Source: Bacteroidia bacterium (GTDB lineage: Bacteria > Bacteroidota > Bacteroidia > B-17B0 > Aurantibacillaceae). From it: a stretch of 64,000 nucleotides of DNA. The notes under the pieces are model-generated. The model was given only the letters and a program-made list of their open reading frames with translations, searched no databases and had not been told where the DNA came from. Below are positions 53,997 to 63,219 of the stretch, in pieces. Each line of letters begins with the position of its first letter. The stretch's first letter is position 1. The stretch is taken from positions 71,511 through 135,510 of the forward strand of contig JAEUTP010000017.1 of assembly GCA_016787705.1 (NCBI GenBank), written 5' to 3'. A program made the position numbers and the translations under genes.

Positions 53997-56900
53997 CACA
54001 ATAAGCCTACCCGGGTTTCGAATCAAATATCTTCAGGTATATAATTGGGGGCTCTATAATGGTGAAATCGGAACAATTAACCCAGATGAAAGTTCTTCAT
54101 TGTTGATTGGCGCTAATGCATCAGGTAAATCAACATTGGTCGATGCTCTTTTAACCCTCTTTCTTTCAAAGCCAAAATTTAATCTTGCTGGCGATGCAAA
54201 TAAAAAAAATGATAGGGATCTAGTTTCTTATGTTCGTGGCGCCTACTTAAACAAAACCAATTCTAGCGGAAATATTGAAACGTACTATCTAAGAGAACGC
54301 ACCCAAATTTCCTTTATACTTGGCAGTTTTAGCTCAACACTTGATAATACCAAGAATATAACACTGGCGCAGTTTTTTTGGTTTGATACAGATGAGGCAA
54401 CAGCTCCAAAAAGGTTATATATTATTTCTGAAACACAATGCCTTGATCTTTTGCAGGATTTTGACATCAAAAACATTACAAGCGACAAGGATTTAAAAAA
54501 TACATTAAAACGTATTGGCATTTATACTGAAAACGATACGAAGAGTCAAACACGTACTGGATTACAAACGGACAAGTATAGTGTTTATAGCAATAAGATT
54601 GGTGAAATTTTTGGTTTTCGAAATAAAGACAAAGCACTTCATCTTTTCAATCAAGCTGTTGCCTTAAAAAATGTTGGCGATTTAACCTTGTTTATTCGTT
54701 CCGAAATGCTTGATGAACTTAATATAGGTTCCGAAATAAATAAATTACAGGAGACTTTTGAGTCGGCGAAAAGAATGGCAGATAAAATAACTGATGCGGA
54801 AAAAAAGCTTGAGATTCTGAAACCTATAAGCGAGACAGGAGAGAAGTACAAAAATTTGGATGCTGAACGAAATGAACTTGACGGTGGTATTTCCGCTGCA
54901 CCGGCCTATTTTTCGACAATTAAAAAGAAACTTATAGAAATAGAAAAAGTTGAAGCTGAAATAAAACATACAAAACTAAATGAAAGATATGAAATTCATT
55001 TTAATGAAAACAATGGCACACTAATAAAGAGCAGAAGCGAAATGGAAGGAATTAACTCCAAAATTACTCTCCAGGAGAATAAAGTTGGAGTTAATTCCAT
55101 TAATACTGAATTGGATAATGCGGTAATAACATTAAATAGAGTTTCTGATAACTTAGTATTATATAAAAAACATTCTGAAATACTAGATTTTGAATTGCCA
55201 AAGAGAGAAAAGGAATTTTTAGCGAATCAAATACTAACAAATGAGTTTCATGAGAATTATTCAAATCAAATTCTTCAAGCTGAAAATGAGCGAGAACTAA
55301 TAATAAAAAAAATTGTCCCTTTCGAAACTCAAAAAGATGAAATTGAAGGCAAATTGCAGCTACTAAAGCTATCCCGAACAAACTTGTTAGAAGAAAAATT
55401 TATTGAAGCTAGAAAAACCATTAGTGATAAACTTAATATTCCGATAAGTGAACTCCCTTTTGTCAGTGAGTTAATTCAGGTTAAAGAAACTCAAAAAGAA
55501 TGGTTGCCTGCTATCGAGAAATTACTAAAGCCTTTTGGTCTAAACTTGATAATACAGAATGAGTATTACGAAAGAGCGGGCGGTTTTATAAATGATTTTA
55601 AATTTAATGACGTAAAAATAAATTTTTTCAAACTAGAAAAGAAAGTTGAAAGTCTTAATGAACCTACTAATAAAAATTTCGTTTTTCATAAACTTGACTT
55701 CAAATCAGATGCTAAACAGAATATTATTGATAATGTTAAATACCAAATTATTAATCATCAAGACTATTTATGCTGCGAAAAAGAAGAATTGTTTAGAGTA
55801 AAAAGAGCCATCACAAAAACAGGTCTCACTAAGCGAGGAGAGAACTTCCACGAAAAAGACGATAGGAAGAAAAGTAATAATGCATCTAGCTTTATATTAG
55901 GATGGGATAACCGGAACAAAATAGAATCTCTAGAATCTGAATTAAGAGATGTAGTAAGTAAGTTGGCAGAATTGGAGAAAGAGTCAAATATGAAAAAGTC
56001 GTGGGTTCAGGAGCTAAGGGAATTGGTTAGATCATTAGCTGAATTACAAAAGATCACTTCTTACAACGACATTGACACACAATTTGCTCGTGAAAAAGTT
56101 GAAGCCTTAGAAAGACAATTAGAGGCTTTGAAAGAAGATAAATTACTAGCAGAATTAAATACTCAATTAAAAGTTGTAAAAGACAAAATTCGTGTTCTCG
56201 ACTACGCTAAAATAAGGTCGGCAAAATATCTACAAAGTTTAAAAGATAGACTTGATCGTTACGAGGAAGAGTTAATTGAATGCGACCAAACGATAAATTC
56301 AAGTAATGCCGTAGAAAGGAGTTCGTATTTCCCAATCCTTGATAATTATTGCAAAATTAAAATTGGGCTAGTTTCGCAGGTGAATCAGATTCAAGGTGAT
56401 GTTATCAAAAAAATGCGTCAGAGAATCAAAGATGTTATTTCTGAAATTAATCCACTGTTTCAAGAAATTACAGCTGCGATGACTAATTTTTGTGCAAAAT
56501 TTAGTGAGGATGCGAAGAGAAACGATTTATATGTGCAGATCAAAATGTTAGATGAATTTATCAAAATTTATGATGATATAAAGAATGAGAATTTGCCTCA
56601 ATATAAAGAAGATTTTAATAAGAAGATAAGAGAACAAACTGACGAAAAGATGACCGATTTGAGACGACTCATCTATGATGAAAAAAAGAATATTGAGGAA
56701 AGGATTCATTTTATAAATGAAACATTAAGACAGCGACATTATGAAAAAGACAGAACAATTATTCAAATTGTGCCGCGTGAAGTTAAAGAAGATGAGATTG
56801 ATGCGTTTAAGGAAGAGCTAAAATCGTGTTTTTACTCCGTAGGAAAACAGTTAAGCAATGAAGAACGTGATATTGAAAACCTAAAAGTCTTTAATAATAT

Positions 56901-57417
56901 TCAAACTTTATTAGATAAATTGAAACTATTAACTATTCATGATAAGGGAAGGTGGGCAAAAAAAGTAACTGATGTCCGCAATTGGTTCGTTTTTTCTGCA
57001 TCCGAGAGGGACGTGAATAATCATTCCGTTGAGATAAAGGCACATGCCGGTACCGCCGGCCAGTCTGGTGGAGAGACGAGTAAGATCACATATACCATTT
57101 TGGCTTCAGCCATAACTTATCAATTCGGATTGGATAAAGAATCTGTAAGGTTAAATTCCTTAAGGTTTATTGCAATTGACGAAATATTTAATAACCTTGG
57201 AGAAAAGTGGTGTCATTATGTGTTGGAGATGTTTAGAGATATGAATTTGCAGGTACTTATAGTTTCTCCTGATTCTCTTGAGAAAGTTTATATTGCGGAT
57301 AGATATGTGAATAATGTGCACTGGACTTATAAACGCAACGTTAATGAAAAAGACAAATCAATGGTTATAAATATTCCGAAAAAGGAAATGTTTGAAAAAC
57401 TGAAAGCGCATGACTAA
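53971..57417 (+). CDS. jetC: Wadjet SMC-like ATPase JetC
   Basis: The 1148-residue MukB-like motor of Wadjet. Walker A is GANASGKST (47-55) at the end of the N-terminal head; two long coiled-coil arms (about 300-420 and 640-780) flank a hinge-like region; the C-terminal head has the signature GTAGQSGGETSKITYTI and Walker B RFIAIDEIFNNLGEKW. It hydrolyses ATP to extrude DNA loops on incoming circular DNA. It overlaps both neighbours. All four Wadjet proteins appear intact here. Confidence 0.93.
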   Translation: MESNKQNHNTISLPGFRIKYLQVYNWGLYNGEIGTINPDESSSLLIGANASGKSTLVDALLTLFLSKPKFNLAGDANKKNDRDLVSYVRGAYLNKTNSSGNIETYYLRERTQISFILGSFSSTLDNTKNITLAQFFWFDTDEATAPKRLYIISETQCLDLLQDFDIKNITSDKDLKNTLKRIGIYTENDTKSQTRTGLQTDKYSVYSNKIGEIFGFRNKDKALHLFNQAVALKNVGDLTLFIRSEMLDELNIGSEINKLQETFESAKRMADKITDAEKKLEILKPISETGEKYKNLDAERNELDGGISAAPAYFSTIKKKLIEIEKVEAEIKHTKLNERYEIHFNENNGTLIKSRSEMEGINSKITLQENKVGVNSINTELDNAVITLNRVSDNLVLYKKHSEILDFELPKREKEFLANQILTNEFHENYSNQILQAENERELIIKKIVPFETQKDEIEGKLQLLKLSRTNLLEEKFIEARKTISDKLNIPISELPFVSELIQVKETQKEWLPAIEKLLKPFGLNLIIQNEYYERAGGFINDFKFNDVKINFFKLEKKVESLNEPTNKNFVFHKLDFKSDAKQNIIDNVKYQIINHQDYLCCEKEELFRVKRAITKTGLTKRGENFHEKDDRKKSNNASSFILGWDNRNKIESLESELRDVVSKLAELEKESNMKKSWVQELRELVRSLAELQKITSYNDIDTQFAREKVEALERQLEALKEDKLLAELNTQLKVVKDKIRVLDYAKIRSAKYLQSLKDRLDRYEEELIECDQTINSSNAVERSSYFPILDNYCKIKIGLVSQVNQIQGDVIKKMRQRIKDVISEINPLFQEITAAMTNFCAKFSEDAKRNDLYVQIKMLDEFIKIYDDIKNENLPQYKEDFNKKIREQTDEKMTDLRRLIYDEKKNIEERIHFINETLRQRHYEKDRTIIQIVPREVKEDEIDAFKEELKSCFYSVGKQLSNEERDIENLKVFNNIQTLLDKLKLLTIHDKGRWAKKVTDVRNWFVFSASERDVNNHSVEIKAHAGTAGQSGGETSKITYTILASAITYQFGLDKESVRLNSLRFIAIDEIFNNLGEKWCHYVLEMFRDMNLQVLIVSPDSLEKVYIADRYVNNVHWTYKRNVNEKDKSMVINIPKKEMFEKLKAHD

Positions 57418-58573
57418 AATAATAGATATAAAAAAAGAAGCGCTAAAGTATTATGAAAAATTTCTTTCAGGAACTGTGGAGAATGACAGTCCTGTGATGT
57501 TTCCTTTTGAAATAAGATACAGCAAACCGCAACTATCTGAAGATAGATCGACTATAAAGGAAAAAGTAGATTATCTTGAAAAAAATTCAAAAAGCAAGTT
57601 AGGTTGGGGGTATGAGATTGAATGGGAATCTAAAAGCAGTCGTACTTGGAGTGAAGTAAATATACCTATTAAAGTTTATTTTTCAGATGAAACAAATTTT
57701 TTAAAATTCATTGAAAAAGAAAAAGAGCATTCCGAATTTAGGGATAATTTAAAATTAATCACATCACAAATTCCAGAATTAGCTAAATGGATAAAAGATA
57801 ATCCATTGGATGTAGTAAAGAACAGCACAAAGTGGACGGAGCTCCTTAGAGTTTGTTTATATTTTAAGTCCGAGCATCTTCCTAACAAATATTATTTGCG
57901 AGAATTGCCAGTATCTGTCGATACAAAATTTATTGAAAATAATAGCTCTATTCTAAGATCGCTCTTAGATTTTCTTATTCCTGAAAAGATTAATGTAAGT
58001 AATTATTTCAATGAAAGGTATTCAATTAAGAATAAAGAGAAATTAATTCGAATTAGAATTTTATGCGATCAAATAGCTACAGAATTTAATTATTCAGATT
58101 TCTCCATAAAACTGAGCGATTTTATTTCTAGAGAGATTCCTTCTAAAAACATTGTGATTGCGGAAAACGAACTGAATTTTCTGACTTTGCCCAAGAAAGA
58201 AAGTACAATTGCTATATGGAGTGGAGGCGGTTTTCAAGTTTCCTATATAGCAAATGTAGCATGGCTAAAGTCAAAAAAAATCTTTTATTGGGGAGATATA
58301 GATGCAGCTGGATTAACAATATTGTCGCAAATACGAACTTATTACGACTCAGTTAAAAGTATTCTAATGGATAGAGCTACATTCGAAAAATTTTATGACA
58401 ATGGAAAAACAGACAAGTTTATTTCAGCTAAACAATTAAAGGGGTTAACTGCGGAGGAGATTGAATTCTTTAACTATTTGAATGAGAATCGACTAAGATT
58501 AGAACAAGAAAAAATACCACAATTAGAAATTGTGGAGCTCTTCAAAAAAATAATTTCAGAAAAACACTTATGA
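57410..58573 (+). CDS. jetD: Wadjet nuclease JetD
   Basis: A 387-residue protein of the DUF3322/DUF2220 family with a TOPRIM-type catalytic domain at the C-terminus. The key segment is IAIWSGGGFQVSYIANVAWL followed by KIFYWGDIDAAGLTIL, whose Asp-x-Asp is the metal site. It overlaps jetC by eight bases and is the last gene of the operon. JetD cuts DNA stalled by the JetABC motor. The TOPRIM residues seem intact, so the system looks functional. Confidence 0.92.
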   Translation: MTKIIDIKKEALKYYEKFLSGTVENDSPVMFPFEIRYSKPQLSEDRSTIKEKVDYLEKNSKSKLGWGYEIEWESKSSRTWSEVNIPIKVYFSDETNFLKFIEKEKEHSEFRDNLKLITSQIPELAKWIKDNPLDVVKNSTKWTELLRVCLYFKSEHLPNKYYLRELPVSVDTKFIENNSSILRSLLDFLIPEKINVSNYFNERYSIKNKEKLIRIRILCDQIATEFNYSDFSIKLSDFISREIPSKNIVIAENELNFLTLPKKESTIAIWSGGGFQVSYIANVAWLKSKKIFYWGDIDAAGLTILSQIRTYYDSVKSILMDRATFEKFYDNGKTDKFISAKQLKGLTAEEIEFFNYLNENRLRLEQEKIPQLEIVELFKKIISEKHL

Positions 58574-58882
58574 AAATATTAAAACGCTGCAATTTATATC
58601 CAGAAAAGTTAAACTACTTAAATTATGATTGCAATAAAAAATATAAAAACAGGTGATAGAACTATAACAATTATGGGTACGTGATTGAATACGGAGGATA
58701 ATAAATACTATTTGAAAAAGTTTATTAAAGGAATTATAACTGAAACAAGGTATGATTAGCGAGAAAGAATCATAAAAGAAAAATCAGTGAGCAAAAAAGA
58801 GAATCTTAATCAGGAAATTGAATTTATAGTTCAAATAAATAAACTTTAAACTATTAGCTATTTAAACTAAAATGAAAAACAT
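58574..58882. pseudogene. Degenerate coding remnant after jetD
   Basis: This 309-base stretch between convergent genes holds no intact ORF. One plus-strand frame from 58685 to 58849 reads LNTEDNKYYLKKFIKGIITE, then a stop at 58757-58759, then REKIIKEKSVSKKENLNQE and onward. The composition resembles protein, so this may be the remains of a helical protein. I could not name it. Confidence 0.35.
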
Positions 58883-59584
58883 CTATCGCAAGGGATGAGT
58901 AAATTTAACGTACGGCACAGCAATAGTTTTATCCTTATTAGATCTTTTAAAATAGGCATTCGACTTCGAGTTAGGATAGAGATTAATAAACTTGGTCATT
59001 CCATCTAAATTTGGAATTCTAACGGTTGGGATACTTTCAGGAATTATCCTTTGCTCTATCAATCTTGCACAGCTAGTAATGATAGTTGTTTTATTCAACG
59101 GAAATTTCTTTGTTTCAAGTCCGTCCATATAAAAGAAATTATCTAACTCCGGGCAAATAGCAATCGAATATACTTTTGTTTTTGCAAATATATCCGCTAA
59201 GTCTAAGAATCTTAGAAAATCAAGGTTTGATGAAAAAGTATTTATAAATATCGGAGAAATAGATTTGTTGATCTTGTAAAAGCCTTCCAATTTTTTGATG
59301 TCTTTTATAATTTCCTTTTTATCATAGCAGTTATTTTTAAACTCAATGACAACATTATTTTTGTAGGATTTTGATTTAGGATCAGAAAGATAGAAATCTG
59401 CTCTACCATTATAAAAAGTATGTTCAATAAGATTTTCTTCTACAGTAACAATATGGTCAGGCACCTCCTTTTTTAGATGGAAAAAAAAGTTGGTTTTAAA
59501 CGTAGCCTCATTCGTTTGATATTCACTTTCAACGGTAACGATCAAAGCATTTATTATCTTTTTTAAAGTGTTATGCTGTTTCAT
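58883..59584 (-). CDS. PD-(D/E)xK nuclease-like protein
   Basis: A 233-residue protein when started at MKQHNTLKKI (59584); a longer frame to 59692 lies inside the upstream gene and is unlikely. The segment YNGRADFYLSDPKSKSY then NNVVIEFKNNCYD shows the Asp ... Glu-x-Lys arrangement of PD-(D/E)xK nucleases (GRADFYL and VIEFKN). The N-terminal KKEVPDHIVTVEENL is a helix-strand typical before such cores. A type of restriction or defence nuclease is likely. Its start lies 14 bases inside the end of the upstream gene, indicating coupling. Confidence 0.75.
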   Translation of the reverse strand: MKQHNTLKKIINALIVTVESEYQTNEATFKTNFFFHLKKEVPDHIVTVEENLIEHTFYNGRADFYLSDPKSKSYKNNVVIEFKNNCYDKKEIIKDIKKLEGFYKINKSISPIFINTFSSNLDFLRFLDLADIFAKTKVYSIAICPELDNFFYMDGLETKKFPLNKTTIITSCARLIEQRIIPESIPTVRIPNLDGMTKFINLYPNSKSNAYFKRSNKDKTIAVPYVKFTHPLR

Positions 59585-59948
59585 TTTCGTTAAAGAAACC
59601 AAGTATATTTTCTTTTTTAAGAACCAATTCTTCTCCGAGAGGATAATCTTTATATTGATTGTAAGGGTCGTATTTATCCATTTCAAAATCATTTATTACC
59701 TGTACACTCAAAGCAGTGCTTCCTAAACCATTGTTGAGGATATAGCCAAAAAACTCTTCCCCCTGTTTTAATTCAAAATTGTGACAAAGTGTAAACTTTT
59801 TATCAATAATTACACCAATAACAGATTCACCGTTTTTGTAATCCCTCTCGAATAATGAGTTAGCGTTTAATTTTGATAGTGTTCCAACTCCACGAACATG
59901 AACATCTTCGTTCAATTCCGCTGTTATTATTCCTCTCTCTATTTTCAT
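59571..59948 (-). CDS. Hypothetical 125-residue protein
   Basis: A 125-residue cytoplasmic protein with a strand-rich look (MKIERGIITAELNEDVHVRG, GESVIGVIIDKKFTLCHNFE). No family recognised. It overlaps the start of the PD-(D/E)xK nuclease gene by 14 bases, so the two products may be partners, for example inhibitor and nuclease, but the sequence gives no proof. Confidence 0.65.
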   Translation of the reverse strand: MKIERGIITAELNEDVHVRGVGTLSKLNANSLFERDYKNGESVIGVIIDKKFTLCHNFELKQGEEFFGYILNNGLGSTALSVQVINDFEMDKYDPYNQYKDYPLGEELVLKKENILGFFNENETA

Positions 59949-59958
59949 TGGATATGTT

Positions 59959-60288
59959 TTATTTAAATTTAATTGCTAAATCCAATTTAGTATCACCAAC
60001 TATTATTGCGTCATATGGTAATCCTTTTTTACTAGCACTCTTAACACTAGCTTCCGCCATGTCTAAAATACTCGGGCATCCCATTTTGCTAAGTCTTGTT
60101 GTATACTCAAATGCTGTTTCATAAGGGACTGCGGGAGTACAATTAATGAAAACGTATTTCCCGTCGATCTGATTTACTTTGGCTAAAGATTTATCGGTTT
60201 CCGATTTTCTTTGTGTAAATGCTAAGCTTAATGTTAGCGTTGAGCCTAATATGAAGGCAAGTAATGTTTGTTTTTTCATGGTTTTCAT
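59959..60288 (-). CDS. Small exported hypothetical protein
   Basis: A 109-residue protein starting with a signal peptide (KKQTLLAFILGSTLTLSLAF); an internal ATG at 60279 may be the true start. The mature part has two cysteines (FINCTPAV and RLSKMGCPS) that could form a disulfide. Function unknown. It ends 10 bases before the next gene on the strand, so it shares the transcript of the cluster. Confidence 0.65.
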   Translation of the reverse strand: MKTMKKQTLLAFILGSTLTLSLAFTQRKSETDKSLAKVNQIDGKYVFINCTPAVPYETAFEYTTRLSKMGCPSILDMAEASVKSASKKGLPYDAIIVGDTKLDLAIKFK

Positions 60289-60322
60289 TTTTGTTGTTTA
60301 TTTTTTTTGAATTTTTATTATT

Positions 60323-61366
60323 TCATAACTGACTCTCTTTATAATCGCTTACTTGTTTGCCATACTTATCGTAATATTCCCAGCCTTCAACTACCTCTTT
60401 GTATTTCTGATCTTTCTCTCCAGTAGGATTAATACGATAGGCTTTAAAGTACTCTTGTGATATTACTTCAATTGCCGAATACCTTGGCTCTAATACTTCT
60501 TCTCCTTGATTGAATAGAACACCACAAACTTTTAAGTTATTCGAAATACTATCATAAACATACATGTCTCCTAAGAGTGGAGAAATGCTTTGTATATTAT
60601 GGTGATAGAGCGTTATAAAACGTTCTGAATCTTCGAATCCTATCAAATCACCAAGCCATACAATGCAAAAGTGATTTCCTTCATTTAATTTCCGCCCATT
60701 GAAAATTACGTCCTGTTCTCCATTTTTAACTGGGAAATCAAAAATGATAGTGTTTTTAAATACTTCATGAATGTTTATCCTTTCCGGCAATTTATTTTCC
60801 GGTTTAAAATTTCTACAAACTTTAAATACCTGGCCGAGCTCTTCTCCAATACCCTCAAGAACTAATTCATTTATTTCTTTTTTTAAAGTGATTCGATGTT
60901 CTATCAATTCTTTTTTATCTTCAGATAATAATATTGCTTCGTTACATAAGTCGATCTGGTCGTTTAAAGTCAAGATCCTTGAATAAATACTTGGGGTAGA
61001 TTCAATAACCCTATCAAGGTTTTTAAGTTTTAAAATTATATTTTTCATTTCGTTGCGCATGTAGTGATTTATTAACCCTTCTTTTGTTTCAGTATTTAAT
61101 TCATTCAATTCTGCAATTAGATTATCTCGCGGAATATGTTTTTTTAATACGTCCGATAGTTCAAACGTGTTAAGTCGATAGATCAACTCAGCAACTTCAT
61201 AATGTTTTGGTAGCTTAAATTCCTCCCGGATAACAATTAGAATTGTTTCGGGCTGAGCTATGACCAAACGTTTTAAGCGGTCAGTTGTAAAACAGGTCTC
61301 AGTCATTAGCAAGATTTCAGCATCTTTGCTATGGGTAAGGAAATTTTGAAAATCGTATTGGCTCAT
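60323..61366 (-). CDS. Hypothetical protein, first gene of small cluster
   Basis: A 347-residue cytoplasmic protein starting at MSQYDFQNFLTHSKDAEIL (61366). A longer frame using TTG at 61450 runs through the structured leader and is less likely. The N-terminal 100 residues alternate strands and helices (AEILLMTETCFTTDRLKRLV, ETILIVIREEFKLP), the middle (about 130-210) is helical and coiled-coil-like, and the C-terminal half is strand-rich (EQDVIFNGRKLNEGNHFCIVW in part). No family recognised. It opens a same-strand group that ends with the PD-(D/E)xK gene. Confidence 0.68.
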   Translation of the reverse strand: MSQYDFQNFLTHSKDAEILLMTETCFTTDRLKRLVIAQPETILIVIREEFKLPKHYEVAELIYRLNTFELSDVLKKHIPRDNLIAELNELNTETKEGLINHYMRNEMKNIILKLKNLDRVIESTPSIYSRILTLNDQIDLCNEAILLSEDKKELIEHRITLKKEINELVLEGIGEELGQVFKVCRNFKPENKLPERINIHEVFKNTIIFDFPVKNGEQDVIFNGRKLNEGNHFCIVWLGDLIGFEDSERFITLYHHNIQSISPLLGDMYVYDSISNNLKVCGVLFNQGEEVLEPRYSAIEVISQEYFKAYRINPTGEKDQKYKEVVEGWEYYDKYGKQVSDYKESQL

Positions 61367-61374
61367 GGGATATA

Positions 61375-61522
61375 AATAAAAAAAATCAGCGTGGGACATT
61401 TTATTTACTCGACACAGAGGTACTGGTATACCCACGAACGAAATAAACAAAAGCCCACGCCTTGACGTAAGCGTTTCGTCTTATCCTCGTTCGTTTAAAA
61501 ATTACCAGTTTTCTGTGCCGAG
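61375..61522 (-). promoter_or_regulatory. Structured leader, possible transcription attenuator
   Basis: Two nested inverted repeats occur: CGACACAGA..TACTGGTA (61410-61428) with TACCAGT..TCTGTGCCG (61503-61520), and ACGAACGA (61434-61441) with TCGTTCGT (61487-61494). A third pair, GCGTGGG (61389-61395) with CCCACGC (61454-61460), crosses them. On the minus strand the third stem is followed by TGATTTTTTTT and, 14 bases on, the ATG of the 347-residue gene. Alternative folding between the first and third stems would make an anti-terminator/terminator switch. Confidence 0.45.
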
Positions 61523-61943
61523 AATTAGCTTAACGCAAATTCTTATATGTTTTTTTAATTTATAGTTTATTCAAATGATTTAGATTTTAATATCAAAGAT
61601 AGGTTTTTCTCTTTTATTTTTTTAAACTTTAATAAAAATGCCGAAAAAAAAATATATTAAATGATGTAAATTTATATCCAAAAACAAATTATATACGATA
61701 TTTCCCCTTCTCTTAACCGCCAATGATGCCCATTAATCCCCGTTTAAGTGAATTTATGGGAGGATAATCCCGTATACGGGCAAAATGTTGTAAAAATTAT
61801 ATTTTTAACAATTAAAAATGCGGCGTAAACGGCCGTTATTGATTTGAACCGGTGCAGATTTCTCCGGTGTGAAAATTCTCCGGTTCAAAAAGTTCAATTT
61901 CCTGGCTGGATGTTCGTGCGTTTCTATAAATTAGATCCAAAAA
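61523..61943. other. Gene-free stretch with hairpin repeats
   Basis: No credible ORF. It holds a 12-base palindrome CCCGTATACGGG at 61769-61780, and TTTGAACCGG (61843-61852) paired with CCGGTTCAAA (61880-61889), whose loop holds two near copies of TTCTCCGGT. Together these could be a binding site or small structured RNA; no known family was recognised. Confidence 0.4.
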
Positions 61944-61979
61944 TAGAAAAAAAAAGAGAGCGTTAAATTCGCTCTCTTT
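61944..61979 (-). terminator. Intrinsic terminator of zinc-ribbon/membrane protein pair
   Basis: AAAGAGAGCG (61953-61962) and CGCTCTCTTT (61970-61979) form a perfect stem with a 7-base loop. On the minus strand it is followed by a run of T, placing it after the 69-residue gene. Confidence 0.85.
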
Positions 61980-62005
61980 AATAATAATTTGTAATATAAT
62001 TATAA

Positions 62006-62215
62006 CTATACTTTTGTTTTGAATTTAAATACAGAATTATTAATTGGCTTGTCCCGAAAGTCTGACACAATCTTATAAGCGCCAAAAATGGCAAGGCTAA
62101 TAATTATTCCACCGGCAATATAATGACCCGTTTTAAGTTTAAAGGGTTGATGCGGACGACTTAAATGTTCCAGTGGTGTTCCGTAGATTTTTTGAATTTG
62201 GGGATATGTTATCAT
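62006..62215 (-). CDS. Small single-pass membrane protein
   Basis: A 69-residue protein with one membrane helix (HYIAGGIIISLAIFGAYKI, about 31-49) and a basic tail (FKFKTKV). Its start lies three bases after the upstream zinc-ribbon gene, so it is cotranscribed. Function unknown. Confidence 0.6.
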   Translation of the reverse strand: MITYPQIQKIYGTPLEHLSRPHQPFKLKTGHYIAGGIIISLAIFGAYKIVSDFRDKPINNSVFKFKTKV

Positions 62216-62218
62216 GAT

Positions 62219-62716
62219 TTATCTGTTTTTATAATAGATTAATATTTGAGTTGGATTAATTAAGAACGTTTCATATTCTCCGAAAAGAATGTTATTAGAA
62301 TTTTTTGTATTACAAAGTGGATAACTGTAGGAGTGGTGTTGAAAATCGATACCCAACATTTCAAGGTCGCGCAGATTATAAACTGTTCCATCATATTTAT
62401 CTATAGTCAATTTTGAAAGCAGCTCTATATTTTTTTTCACTTTCTCTTCGTCAATATTTGAGAAATCCGTAACAAATTGCTCCTGAGGTTTAGGATCGGA
62501 TAGTACGTTAATTAAATCTTCCTCGTCAAATTTTTCATTTTGCCTTGCAAGCTTCATTTTTTTTAATTTACGGGTGAGATTATAATCATTGTCGGCGCAT
62601 TTGTCCGAACAATAGATACGTCCTCTAGTCGTCATGAAAGGCTTTGCACAAATGCGATAGAGGCAGACACGATAATGCGGACTGTTAATGTCGATTTTTA
62701 AATTGGTTTGTTTCAT
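62219..62716 (-). CDS. Zinc-ribbon-containing hypothetical protein
   Basis: A 165-residue protein with a four-cysteine zinc site near the N-terminus: Cys18, Cys23 (VCLYRICAKPF) and Cys36, Cys40 (IYCSDKCADND). This spacing resembles FCS/MYM-like or HNH-like zinc fingers. The rest is strand-rich near the C-terminus (TFLINPTQILIYYKN). DNA or RNA binding is plausible. It starts the short two-gene unit with the membrane protein. Confidence 0.65.
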   Translation of the reverse strand: MKQTNLKIDINSPHYRVCLYRICAKPFMTTRGRIYCSDKCADNDYNLTRKLKKMKLARQNEKFDEEDLINVLSDPKPQEQFVTDFSNIDEEKVKKNIELLSKLTIDKYDGTVYNLRDLEMLGIDFQHHSYSYPLCNTKNSNNILFGEYETFLINPTQILIYYKNR

Positions 62717-63219
62717 TGTAGATTGATTTTAGTTGATTTATTTGTTACAAAATTACAGCCATGAATATCATGAATCAAACATTTAGATGGATTTTTAGTA
62801 AATGAAAAAGGAGTTTTTAAAAAATAAGTTCTTTCATAAAAAGAAAGTGAATGTTCTGAAATACTTGATATCAATGGATTTCACGATTGTGTAAAAACTG
62901 AATATTTTACAAAGTTTTACACATTTTAGCGACAGAATGATCAATGATAAATTTTTTTGGTAAAGGGTGAACTATGGTATTTTCAGAGTGAGTATTTTGA
63001 TGTCATTTATTAGGGATGTTAATTTGTATTATATTAGCAATGTATAGAAACCATTTCTCAACACAGATTTTTGGAATGGGTCTTCGACTTTCATTATTTA
63101 ATATAAAAATTCAAGCTACAAGCGGTAGGAGATTTTCAATAATACAATAGTAGTAATGACGTTTTTCTCAAAATTGCAAAAACAATTTTTTATTTAGCAT
63201 CAGTCTAGCTTATTACAAT
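62717..63219. other. AT-rich gene-free stretch
   Basis: This 503-base stretch between the zinc-ribbon gene and the T9SS fragment holds no convincing ORF, RNA gene or terminator. Part of it (about 63040-63190) may be decayed coding sequence of the T9SS protein that follows, since that frame starts abruptly. Confidence 0.4.

Noticed and set aside
42000..58600. CRISPR array or cas genes expected beside CARF proteins
   Set aside because: No regularly spaced repeats and no Cas1, Cas2, Cas10, Csm or Cmr-like protein was seen in any part of the window.
59585..59692. N-terminal extension of the PD-(D/E)xK protein to 59692
   Set aside because: It lies inside the coding part of the 125-residue gene and is basic and hydrophobic without motif; the ATG at 59584 gives a normal start.
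61367..61450. N-terminal extension of the 347-residue protein from TTG at 61450
   Set aside because: The extension is encoded by the repeat-rich leader, while an ATG at 61366 begins a sensible protein.
61840..61890. tRNA gene around TTTGAACCGG
   Set aside because: The pieces form a simple hairpin with inner repeats; D, anticodon and acceptor arms are lacking.
32000..63000. Insertion sequences or transposases in the island
   Set aside because: No transposase-like protein and no terminal inverted repeats with target duplications were recognised.
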